From Tretioscincus oriximinensis (lineage: Eukaryota; Chordata; Lepidosauria; Squamata; Gymnophthalmidae), in assembly GCA_022410635.1 (NCBI GenBank), contig JAJVDF010000191.1:1591226-1655225 (forward strand): 64,000 nt of DNA, given 5' to 3'. Positions 61,367 to 64,000 of this stretch are shown in pieces. The stretch's first letter is position 1. Each line of letters opens with the position of its first letter. Below the pieces are notes generated by a model. The model was not told the origin of the DNA and did no database searches. It saw only the letters and a list, made by a program, of their open reading frames with translations. Both the position numbers and the translations under genes were made by a program.

Positions 61367-63840
61367 ACCTCGTTCACCGAAGGGCGGCTCTCATTGCTTT
61401 TGCTGCATTCTCCACAACAGACACCCTGTGAAGTAGGCAAGACTGAGAGATTTCTGAACAACTGTGACTGGCCCAAGGTGACCCAACTGGCTTCACGGAG
61501 AAGTGTGGAATCAAACCAGGAGATGGCCAGATAAGAGCCAACACTCAAATCAATACCCTCAAGATTCCCTCCCTATCGCCATTTCTCCTCTCCCTTGATA
61601 CTCTTGTCTACTCTGCAGGAGGCAATTTAGTTCAGAACCAGATGACATCCTAGTACGTCAAGCAGGTATGTAAATGCTCTTTAAAAATCCAACCAAAGCG
61701 CAATTTTCCTCTGAAACACAAAGGGCAAATCCTCAAGCCCAAGTGAAGACTTTGTTGGAAATTGGCCTTTGAAGAAAATTTACAGTGACAAAGCCCCCCT
61801 TGCTCCAATTAGAAATTAATTAGGCTGTTCTACATTTCTTGCGATCCTCACACACGAGGCCCCTTTAAAAGGCAGTAACATTTAAGCTGATTTACGACAA
61901 TCACCGGTCCCTCTGTTCCCCTTTGCTCTAGTTTCTTGGGCTTTGGGCCAGTTTTATTTTCAAAAATGCNGCATTATTGAACGTTGCACTATTTTCGTAA
62001 CACTTTTTACTTCCATCCCTTGGTTATCTTGCTGCCTCTACCGTAAAGCAACATCCTCTCTCTTGCTTTCCAGAGTACTACTTTAGAAATATTTTTCTAC
62101 CAAAGTGAAGCCTTGTTTTCTGCTAAATACATAAATTGTGGAAGATACATAGGAACAGTGAAGATAGGGAAACAAATCAGGCAGATTTGGCAAAGATGTA
62201 TTAGGAACGATACATGCTCAGAACTCGAGTTACAACTTCCATTCAAGCCCGTAACTAGGGCTGCAACAAACAGGATCATTTGCAAGGCGGATTTGTTTTG
62301 CATTTGCCACACCAAGTTGTTACAGAAACTGACAGATTTCGGGCTTGAAAGCTGATAAACTGGATTATTGGTTTACCAGGAAAAATAGCAGCCAAACTGC
62401 AGAAAGCTGTGTTTTGGTAAGAAACTATGAGGGTAAGATGCTAAGGAATCTGATATTGACAGCAAATTATCCAATAGCATTTGAAAGCAGGGACTTCTGA
62501 ACTTCCTTCTTGACAACCAGCAAACAAAATGCCGGATCAATTGTGTGGACTGGCAATGCTTCAGCCATTTTGGCCTTGGCTTTGCATGGAAGTATTACAG
62601 TAATGCATATGCAGGCAGTGGGTAAAGCAAATCATGCTGTTTCCATCTTAGGTTTGTAAAATGTTCTTTATGCAAGGACATTTGCAAGGGCACACTCTGT
62701 TGTCAAAGCAGGCTATTGATAACAATGTGGATGCCCAGGGATGGTGTTGGTACATGTCCTTAGAGACAATTATATACTGCAATGGAAGCTTATAGCTTTT
62801 CTGTTATCTCTTTTTTATACCTGTTGTATAAAATGGTTTATACCATTCTTTGTTTGGTCTTTACTTTCTTATAATAAAGCAAATTGGTGAAGGAGAGTCA
62901 GTCAAGTTTGCCTGAGAGACTCGGCTCCCTCCTTGGTATCTGAAAAACTCAGACGAAGTTGTTTTAATGTGCTACAGTTACATGCGTGGAAATTCCTGTT
63001 TGTCAGAAGTTGACAAAAAACAAAACCAGAACGGGATGCAGAACCATTTGGCATGCTCCCCAAGGAACCATTTGGTCCTGCACTTGGCATGCCCCCCCGT
63101 CCCCGAGGAACCATTAGTCTTCCCTGGTTAAACAATGATTCTTTGTTTTGTTAAAACATGAAATGAAATACAAAAAGAAGAGGGCGAGAGACCTGGGAGG
63201 GAACCCGAGAAGGAGGAAGGTGAGGGAGAACTGCAAGGAAGGGGGGCAAGAGGTAAGGAGCTGGGGGCACTGAAAAGCCTGCAATTTTGTGGGCCTGTGT
63301 GAGGGAGGGGCAAGAGCAGAGAGAGTGGGTGTGTGGCCTGGGTGGGCATGGCCTGGGCATAGGGGGGCATAACCTGGGCATGGCCTGAGGATGCGACCCT
63401 TGAGTGACGCTATAATTATCCAAATGGTGCCTGGCAGAAAAAAGGTTCCCCACCCTGCAGTAAACCAAACATGGATAAATCCTAGAACGAACATGCCATA
63501 CGGATGCAGTCTTAAGTTGGGTAACTTGTGCAACAACACTGGTTCTGATCTAAATCTATAATGACACTCGCTTGTTTTACTTAAGGTCACTGATAATAAA
63601 AGCTACACAAACTTAATAAAACTCGCATCCATAATAAGCTGCTACTTACCCCATAAATGATCAACGGCCGTCTGGTCCTGTATTGCAGATTCATCCAGGA
63701 TGGTTGACATGAAGGACCCCTCACTTGTGCCACTCATAAAGCTGCTGTGGGTGACCACAGAAGANCCGGAAACATTTTGCCTTTGAGCATGCCTTAGGGA
63801 ACCAGGTTGTTTCCCAACAATCTTCTGCTGTTTGGTAATT
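25386..63840 (-). CDS. SUN1: SUN1 (SUN domain-containing protein 1), 19 visible coding exons
   Basis: Exons in order: 63840-63650, 59715-59689, 59602-59408, 53867-53784, 53346-53236, 50363-50265, 47345-47252, 44939-44881, 43571-43426, 42076-41846, 38022-37936, 34241-34198, 32845-32707, 31033-30779, 28283-28199, 28100-27985, 26950-26783, 26697-26605, 25499-25386. All phases match and the join gives about 778 residues plus a stop. Layout: nucleoplasmic region with LDDDGD and CSMLSERK blocks, hydrophobic/transmembrane segments, perinuclear coiled coils, then the C-terminal SUN domain. Family knowledge: SUN1 spans the inner nuclear membrane and its SUN trimer binds KASH peptides to form LINC complexes. 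The three SUN cysteines expected from SUN1/SUN2 are visible ([22 protein letters not shown]), as are the flanking tyrosines. The first ~100 residues and the start codon lie right of the window. Confidence 0.97.
25745..25965 (-). mobile_element. tRNA-derived SINE with (GAA)n tail
   Basis: Inverted copy of the family at 51247-51560, with tail GAAGAGGAAGAA at left. It lies in the last SUN1 intron. Confidence 0.8.
26010..26103 (-). mobile_element. hAT MITE fragment
   Basis: Inverted end: the minus strand starts CAGGGGTGGGGAACCAAAGG, a common amniote hAT TIR, and continues GGCCCGCAGAATCATTTGGC. Confidence 0.7.
26095..26300 (+). mobile_element. L2-like LINE 3' fragment
   Basis: GAGAGCCTTCTCTATGGTGG and CTCCCCAGTTTTACCTGGGC resemble the L2 ORF2 end; the terminal motif is decayed. 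Confidence 0.6.
26605..26697 (-). CDS. SUN1: SUN1 exon r (SUN domain)
   Basis: 93 nt, 31 codons: [20 protein letters not shown] then [11 protein letters not shown], matching [16 protein letters not shown]. The intron to exon q is only 85 nt. The perfect GTAAGT donor was preferred over an in-exon GTGACG. Confidence 0.96.
26783..26950 (-). CDS. SUN1: SUN1 exon q (SUN domain core)
   Basis: 168 nt, 56 codons: [52 protein letters not shown]. It is near identical to mammalian SUN1. The donor is GTAAGT. Both ends are in phase 0. Confidence 0.97.
27085..27665 (+). mobile_element. L2-like LINE ORF2 tail and 3' end
   Basis: The end of ORF2 is visible, then the 3' terminus CCACCCTGAGATCTTTGG and an AAATAAATAAAATAAAT tail. 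Several N bases. SUN1 intron between exons q and p. Confidence 0.8.
27985..28100 (-). CDS. SUN1: SUN1 exon p (KASH lid)
   Basis: 116 nt encoding [20 protein letters not shown] then [18 protein letters not shown]. This covers the KASH-lid region; the cysteine in STRCSETY is the residue that, in SUN2, can disulfide-bond with KASH peptides (family knowledge). Confidence 0.97.
28199..28283 (-). CDS. SUN1: SUN1 exon o (SUN domain entry)
   Basis: 85 nt encoding [20 protein letters not shown] then VDFALESG. The VDFALESGG motif marks the start of the SUN domain. The donor is GTAGGT. The 98-nt intron to exon p is among the shortest here. Confidence 0.97.
28335..28920 (+). mobile_element. CR1/L3-like LINE 3' part
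   Basis: Forward copy beginning in the [18 protein letters not shown] tail and continuing through the ORF2 end into the 3' UTR. It lies in the SUN1 intron just upstream of exon o. Confidence 0.82.
29535..29810 (+). mobile_element. tRNA-derived SINE with (TTC)n tail
   Basis: Forward copy with GCACGAATGGCGCAGTC head, box B GGGTTTCGAAGCCC and tail TTCTTCTTC. Confidence 0.82.
30640..30722 (+). mobile_element. CR1/L3-like LINE 3' terminal fragment
   Basis: Short fragment with GGCCCCATTGAGCAGGGCTC and terminal CTTATGTTCTC, adjacent to SUN1 exon n. Confidence 0.65.
30779..31033 (-). CDS. SUN1: SUN1 exon n (distal coiled coil)
   Basis: 255 nt, 85 codons, including [37 protein letters not shown] and [10 protein letters not shown]. 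It closely follows SUN1 ahead of the SUN domain. One codon contains N. Both ends are in phase 0. Confidence 0.97.
31237..31505 (+). repeat. Hairpin-headed interspersed repeat, copy 4
   Basis: ATGGAATAAGCCTGTTGTCG then GAGGCTTATTCCATTAATGC makes a clear head hairpin; the body matches the 22036 and 8680 copies. Confidence 0.8.
32130..32500 (+). repeat. Interspersed repeat shared with 2150-2515
   Basis: Second copy; same order of shared blocks over about 350 bp, ending GGAAACAGGAAGT. Confidence 0.75.
32550..32652 (+). mobile_element. Dispersed ~100-bp repeat with 12-bp target duplication
   Basis: CTACGAAAGCTTATGCCACC...ACGGCTATTTCTCTGAAAT is bounded by exact TGAGTGCAAAAT repeats at 32538-32549 and 32653-32664. 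A duplication of this length fits target-primed retrotransposition. Confidence 0.75.
32707..32845 (-). CDS. SUN1: SUN1 exon m (coiled coil)
   Basis: 139 nt encoding [40 protein letters not shown] and DTLHEK. LELxQLKSEL is diagnostic for SUN1. The donor is GTAAGT. Confidence 0.95.
33300..33665 (+). mobile_element. CR1/L3-like LINE 3' part
   Basis: Forward copy with [24 protein letters not shown] coding remnant and 3' end TTATGTTCTTATG. A second copy of the family follows. Confidence 0.82.
33680..34110 (+). mobile_element. Second CR1/L3-like copy, interrupted by an L2-tail fragment
   Basis: Same family again, in the same orientation, directly after the 33300-33665 copy. It is broken at about 33865-33945 by an inverted L2/SINE-type tail (CCTATACCCAAAGGTCTCAG). 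It has no terminal motif and stops shortly before SUN1 exon l. Confidence 0.7.
34198..34241 (-). CDS. SUN1: SUN1 exon l, 44-nt coiled-coil exon
   Basis: Encodes [14 protein letters not shown] plus the first two bases of a serine codon. It aligns with IQKELEQTKQKTIS. The acceptor is TCTAG and the donor is GTAAGA. The intron upstream of it holds the DIRS-like insertion. Confidence 0.93.
34358..34486 (+). repeat. Left inverted terminal repeat of the DIRS-like element
   Basis: About 130 bp, aligning in inverted orientation with 37744-37875. Shared blocks include AAGTCATGCCCTTACAGTG and TATAAGCCCCTAG. Roughly three quarters of positions agree by eye. Confidence 0.88.
37744..37875 (-). repeat. Right inverted terminal repeat of the DIRS-like element
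   Basis: Reverse complement of the 34358-34486 repeat. This inverted arrangement, unlike the direct LTRs of Gypsy or retroviruses, supports the DIRS assignment made from the RT and RNase H motifs. Confidence 0.88.
37936..38022 (-). CDS. SUN1: SUN1 exon k (coiled coil)
   Basis: 87 nt encoding [20 protein letters not shown] then LTKLSEKSE, matching DFMAFHQEHEVRM..LE..L.KL.EKSE. Both ends are in phase 0. The DIRS-like element begins about 60 bases downstream on the minus strand. Confidence 0.95.
38535..38890 (+). mobile_element. L2-like LINE 3' end with simple-repeat tail
   Basis: GACCTTTCAGGTGGTGACCC through TGTGGGGCAAGATAAAAATC, then an AAATAA / AACAAC-rich tail at 38830-38890. Confidence 0.65.
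39640..40985 (-). mobile_element. Decayed L1-clade LINE fragment (ORF2 RT)
   Basis: Minus-strand fragments encode, in order, a GPDGFTGIF block near 40.7 kb, a [20 protein letters not shown] block near 40.6 kb and [13 protein letters not shown] with the YADD catalytic motif near 40055-40066. These are hallmark L1 reverse transcriptase motifs. Frameshifts and stops separate them. It lies in the SUN1 intron between exons j and k. Confidence 0.85.
41284..41410 (-). mobile_element. tRNA-derived SINE, 3' half
   Basis: Inverted copy beginning GAAGAAGAAGAAATTGC and covering the TATCCTGCCCTTCTCACC tail region only; the tRNA head is missing. Confidence 0.7.
41846..42076 (-). CDS. SUN1: SUN1 exon j (coiled coil)
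   Basis: 231 nt, 77 codons. Contains [13 protein letters not shown] and [16 protein letters not shown], aligning with the VEQQVASL / LTTLLQKLQARVDQM region of SUN1. Charged heptad-like composition agrees with the perinuclear coiled coil. Both ends are in phase 0. Confidence 0.93.
42455..42565 (+). repeat. Dispersed repeat, same family as 55158-55293
   Basis: Contains an inverted pair TTTCGTAGACATGCC / GTGTCTACGAAAGC around CTTCAGATGCATCTGAAG, then GTTAGTCTCCAACTGC. Confidence 0.65.
43426..43571 (-). CDS. SUN1: SUN1 exon i (luminal start)
   Basis: 146 nt encoding [20 protein letters not shown], then [20 protein letters not shown]. The FxSLLPxLNW block matches SUN1 just after the transmembrane segment. 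The donor is GTAAGT and the exon ends in phase 0. Confidence 0.94.
43900..44055 (-). mobile_element. SINE fragment (MIR/Sauria-like)
   Basis: Contains CTGTGAGGTAAGGTAGGTTG and CATTTGAATCAGGGTCTCCC, the conserved core and box B area of amniote SINEs, inverted. Confidence 0.6.
44090..44150 (-). repeat. Dispersed repeat fragment, same family as 55158-55293
   Basis: GTCCAGCAAAGGAGCTAGCA then CTTTGAGACTAACTTGAGAA, almost identical to one palindrome arm. Confidence 0.8.
44160..44470 (-). mobile_element. CR1/L3-like LINE 3' end
   Basis: Inverted, more diverged copy; GGGTCAGGCCACAGACAATT and the 3' UTR pattern are visible. Confidence 0.72.
44881..44939 (-). CDS. SUN1: SUN1 exon h (transmembrane core)
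   Basis: 59 nt encoding [19 protein letters not shown], followed by the split glycine codon. It aligns with CLRNICKFLVLLIPLFLLLAG. The only frame compatible with both neighbours is this strongly hydrophobic one, which is good evidence for the membrane span. Confidence 0.93.
45150..45445 (+). mobile_element. tRNA-derived SINE with (TTC)n tail
   Basis: Forward copy with a mutated head, box B GGGTTTCAAAGCCC, GCCGCTTTGAGTCCCTTCAG and tail TTCTTCTTCTTCTTC. Confidence 0.82.
45450..46290. other. SUN1 intron g-h, nothing recognised
   Basis: Contains short open frames on both strands at 45666-46014 with no family resemblance; judged non-coding. Confidence 0.5.
46295..46600 (+). repeat. Three ~95-106-bp tandem units
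   Basis: Units start with CCATNTTG at 46295, 46401 and 46496, and each contains GGAGAAGAGA-type then CCTCTTCTCCAACTG-type segments. SUN1 intron between exons g and h. Confidence 0.75.
46925..47045 (+). mobile_element. L2-like LINE 3' end
   Basis: TTCTATTTTAATCTGTTTTA and CAGCCCTGAGACCTTCGGGC, then an AAATAAA tail; SUN1 intron near exon g. Confidence 0.65.
47252..47345 (-). CDS. SUN1: SUN1 exon g (membrane-proximal hydrophobic)
   Basis: 94 nt encoding [20 protein letters not shown] then [10 protein letters not shown], close to mammalian SUN1. The acceptor is TTTAG and the donor is GTATGT. It forms one of the hydrophobic segments before the perinuclear domain. Confidence 0.95.
47830..48350. 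other. SUN1 intron f-g, nothing recognised
   Basis: AT-rich with a (TA)n run near 47935-47950 and two similar segments containing CTCTGCTATA..CTTT near 47873 and 48085, a possible old duplication. Confidence 0.45.
48355..48440 (+). repeat. Dispersed repeat fragment, same family as 55158-55293
   Basis: CTGAAGAAGCAGACTCGTCT, AGGAAAGCTCATGTTGCCTA and TTAAGTCTCTACAGTGCTAT; diverged copy. Confidence 0.6.
48445..49445. other. SUN1 intron f-g, nothing recognised
   Basis: Moderately GC-rich; a 135-codon open frame at 48553-48960 (+) is low in family resemblance and has no splice context. Judged non-coding. Confidence 0.5.
49450..49885 (+). mobile_element. L2-like LINE ORF2 tail and 3' end
   Basis: GGAGAAGGCCTTCTGCTAGT, CTTCTCTGAAGTGGCACCCA and CGCCTTGGGACCTTTGGTGT, then AAATAAATAAATAAA. 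Well preserved. Confidence 0.82.
50265..50363 (-). CDS. SUN1: SUN1 exon f (first hydrophobic region)
   Basis: 99 nt encoding [20 protein letters not shown] then [12 protein letters not shown], matching YFLLQILRRIGAVG...LWLAVV of SUN1. The donor is GTTACT, again non-consensus. Both ends are in phase 1. Confidence 0.92.
50518..50680 (+). repeat. 28-bp minisatellite, about 5-6 units
   Basis: CCTTAAATGTCCCAGAATGT TCTAGGCT repeated from 50566, with degenerate units on both sides. SUN1 intron just upstream of exon f. Confidence 0.82.
51206..51726. mobile_element. MITE with ~35-bp TIRs carrying a SINE insertion
   Basis: The left TIR (51210-51245, with TTTTTAATCCAGCTTCAGCT) is the inverted counterpart of the right TIR (51690-51726, with AACTGAAGCTGGATTAAAAT). 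TA dinucleotides flank both ends, suggesting Tc1/mariner-type insertion. A second member lies at 21206-21374. Confidence 0.7.
51247..51560 (+). mobile_element. tRNA-derived SINE, best-preserved copy
   Basis: Complete forward copy: tRNA-like head GGCACGGATAGTTCAGTCGC with box B GATCGGGTTTCGAAGCCC, a ~200-bp body, the LINE-like GTCGCTTTGAGTCCC region and a (TTC)n tail. It is inserted inside an inverted-repeat MITE (51206-51726). Confidence 0.88.
51730..52550. other. SUN1 intron e-f, nothing recognised
   Basis: AT-rich, no repeat or exon recognised. Confidence 0.5.
52650..52845 (-). mobile_element. Sauria-type SINE
   Basis: Inverted SINE: CTGCTTTTCTCAACCTGGGG tail region at left, then GGTGGGGCTGAGAGATCC and GCAGCTGGCTTCAGGGAGGA. 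The tRNA head is decayed at the right. A GA-rich stretch (52555-52650) adjoins its tail. Confidence 0.78.
53236..53346 (-). CDS. SUN1: SUN1 exon e
   Basis: 111 nt encoding [20 protein letters not shown], then [10 protein letters not shown]. The DDCKGKRHL start is identical to mammalian SUN1 and the WH..xxA end aligns with LWHIWACA. The acceptor is CAACAG. The donor is the weak GTTGAC. Both ends are in phase 1. Confidence 0.9.
53500..53562 (+). repeat. 21-bp tandem repeat, 3 units
   Basis: ACTAGGAAACGCTAGGRAAG G-type units start exactly at 53500, 53521 and 53542. They lie in the 437-nt intron between SUN1 exons d and e. Confidence 0.85.
53784..53867 (-). CDS. SUN1: SUN1 exon d, candidate cassette exon
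   Basis: 84 nt with acceptor TTTTGCAG and donor GTAAGT, in phase with its neighbours, encoding [20 protein letters not shown] then GMNGESL. I do not recognise a matching block in the main human protein, so this rests on good splice sites, correct phase and an open frame. Skipping it keeps the frame. It is probably an alternatively spliced nucleoplasmic exon. Confidence 0.65.
54190..54620 (-). mobile_element. Classical CR1 3' part
   Basis: Inverted CR1: AGAGTTGGAAGGGACCTCCA and GGTCCAACCCCCT are family hallmarks. About 430 bp in the SUN1 intron between exons c and d. Confidence 0.88.
55158..55293. repeat. Perfect 136-bp palindrome
   Basis: 67-nt arms at 55158-55224 and 55227-55293 are exact reverse complements with a 2-nt centre. 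The arm is one unit of a dispersed repeat also seen at 32550-32652, 44090-44150, 42455-42565 and 48355-48440; the right flank continues into the family, the left does not. Confidence 0.93.
55545..55960 (+). repeat. Hairpin-headed interspersed repeat, copy 5
   Basis: GTGGAATTAGCCTGTTGTGT then AATGCAACAGGCTCTAGCC, a long pyrimidine-rich body, and an end (GGAGGCTGCCCAAGTTCCGA) shared with the 1390-1605 copy. Confidence 0.75.
56040..56915. other. SUN1 intron c-d, mostly unrecognised
   Basis: 56045-56105 resembles an inverted tRNA-SINE head (GGCTAGGGATCATACTTGGC). The remainder shows nothing recognisable. Confidence 0.45.
56920..57600 (-). mobile_element. CR1/L3-like LINE 3' end split by a nested insertion
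   Basis: The inverted family sequence runs 56920-57040, then resumes at about 57440-57600. The intervening ~400 bp (57043-57440) starts with a T-rich run and looks like an unrelated, possibly L1-derived, insertion. Confidence 0.72.
57605..58510. other. SUN1 intron c-d, nothing recognised
   Basis: 57700-57780 may be a short forward CR1/L3-like ORF2-tail remnant (GAATTTACTTCCAGAAGAAG). An AAATAAATAAATAAG run near 58327 looks like a LINE/SINE tail. Confidence 0.45.
58515..58780 (-). mobile_element. CR1/L3-like LINE 3' end
   Basis: Well-preserved inverted copy starting ACATAAGAACATAAGAAG, nearly identical over its length to 7622-7880. Confidence 0.87.
59190..59375. mobile_element. Fold-back MITE, copy 2
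   Basis: Left TIR with TTATGTTCCAGAAAGTGATC, right TIR with AATCACTTTCTGGAGCAAAT and CAAATCAGGGCCTA. Shares the TGTCCATGTG...GTTAGCACAAG interior with the copy at 15229-15398. Confidence 0.7.
59408..59602 (-). CDS. SUN1: SUN1 exon c (nucleoplasmic, CSMLSERK block)
   Basis: 195 nt encoding [20 protein letters not shown], then [20 protein letters not shown] and [15 protein letters not shown]. It is strongly SUN1-like. The length is divisible by 3 and both ends are in phase 1, consistent with the exon-skipping isoforms known for this part of SUN1. Confidence 0.95.
59689..59715 (-). CDS. SUN1: SUN1 exon b, 27-nt microexon
   Basis: Encodes LDDDGDFK, with split glycine codons on both sides (phases 1 and 1). 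The acceptor is TTTTAG and the donor GTAAGA. The block matches GLDDDGDLKG of mammalian SUN1. Only an 86-nt intron separates it from exon c. Confidence 0.92.
59868..60060. mobile_element. Possible mariner-like fragment
   Basis: Starts CAGGGTGCTTCAAAAAATGT after a TATATATATA run, reminiscent of mariner-type ends. No second terminal repeat was found. Confidence 0.35.
60065..60950. other. SUN1 intron a-b, nothing recognised
   Basis: Includes CCACCCACCCACCCC and a G-run near 60435. No exon or complete repeat identified. Confidence 0.5.
60955..61185 (-). mobile_element. Sauria-type SINE
   Basis: Complete-looking inverted copy; the head at the right reads GTGTGGTGCAGTAGCTAAGA on the minus strand. 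Confidence 0.83.
61303..61558 (-). mobile_element. Sauria-type SINE with a long (TTA)n tail
   Basis: The inverted SINE body at 61370-61558 (CACAACAGACACCCTGTGAA, GGCCCAAGGTGACCCAACTG) is joined at its 3' end to an uninterrupted ATT/TTA microsatellite at 61303-61364, about 20 units. Confidence 0.82.
61565..63345. other. SUN1 intron a-b, nothing recognised
   Basis: No exon with SUN1 similarity. 63030-63110 carries two GGAACCATTTGG-type segments; the G-rich 63180-63400 region gives long but low-complexity open frames. Confidence 0.5.
63350..63465 (-). mobile_element. hAT MITE fragment
   Basis: The minus strand starts CAGGGTGGGGAACCTTTTTT then CTGCCAGGCACCATTTGGAT, the same TIR class as 26010-26103. 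Confidence 0.72.
63650..63840 (-). CDS. SUN1: SUN1 exon a (nucleoplasmic region)
   Basis: 191 nt encoding [20 protein letters not shown] and, later, [19 protein letters not shown]. The LDES...QT.VDH.WG block is diagnostic for SUN1. The donor is GTAAGT. One base is N, in the codon at about residue 26. Earlier exons are outside the window. Confidence 0.93.
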
Positions 63841-64000
63841 CTTTAAAAGAAAAACATGGCACCAGTACTTTGGTACTTTGTACGTTGGCACATGTATTTT
63901 GTGTTTTAACTGTGTGGTTGGTAATAATTTGTGAACCACTTGGAATATGATGGTGAAAAGACGGTAATCGAATAAATTGATGTAAACAATCATTTATCTT

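Noticed and set aside
63114..63590. 158-codon minus-strand open frame
   Set aside because: Proline/serine-rich translation of a G-rich stretch and a hAT MITE; no match to SUN1 or any family.
1..64000. CRISPR arrays, prokaryotic operons or phage modules
   Set aside because: Tandem repeats here lack spacer structure and the window is plainly intron-bearing vertebrate DNA.

Overview
This is a vertebrate nuclear window, most likely from a squamate reptile (lizard, possibly a gecko or skink; the species is inference). The signs are intron-rich genes with amniote-like proteins and a dense mix of CR1/L3-like, L2 and L1 LINE fragments, tRNA-derived SINEs of the Sauria type, hAT and mariner-like MITEs, and a DIRS-type retrotransposon. 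Isolated N characters suggest an unpolished or consensus assembly.

Two protein-coding genes were found, both on the minus strand and in tandem. SUN1 occupies about 25.4-63.8 kb. Nineteen coding exons are visible, from the nucleoplasmic N-terminal region to the stop codon; the 5' end lies beyond the right edge. GET4 occupies the left edge to 19.07 kb. Seven coding exons are visible, from the start codon in a CpG island to the YNE-ending exon; the last coding exon lies beyond the left edge. Every splice phase is compatible from exon to exon. The order SUN1 then GET4 on one strand matches the neighbourhood I recall for mammals (human 7p22.3), so this looks like conserved synteny. The proteins are not known to share a pathway: SUN1 is the inner-nuclear-membrane half of the LINC complex, and GET4 is part of the tail-anchored-protein pretargeting complex. 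Adjacency is therefore read as synteny, not as an operon.

Layout on + coordinates: 0-19.1 kb GET4 exons separated by repeat-filled introns (intron 1 alone is 9.6 kb); 18.65-19.3 kb CpG island and GET4 promoter; 19.3-25.4 kb intergenic DNA with a 1.1-kb CR1/L3-like LINE, MITEs and the likely SUN1 3' UTR (about 23.2-25.4 kb); 25.4-34.2 kb exons for the SUN domain and distal coiled coil; 34.2-37.9 kb a single intron almost filled by a DIRS-like element with inverted terminal repeats; 37.9-47.3 kb coiled-coil and transmembrane exons with a decayed L1; 47.3-63.8 kb exons of the alternatively spliced nucleoplasmic domain.

The most unusual observations are the DIRS-like copy that carries gag-like, RT and RNase H sequence and inverted ends but no visible tyrosine recombinase; a perfect 136-bp palindrome at 55158-55293; a 66-nt near-perfect hairpin in a GET4 intron; a phase-neutral 84-nt candidate cassette exon in SUN1; and several minisatellites with exact unit lengths. 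I saw no convincing new gene system.
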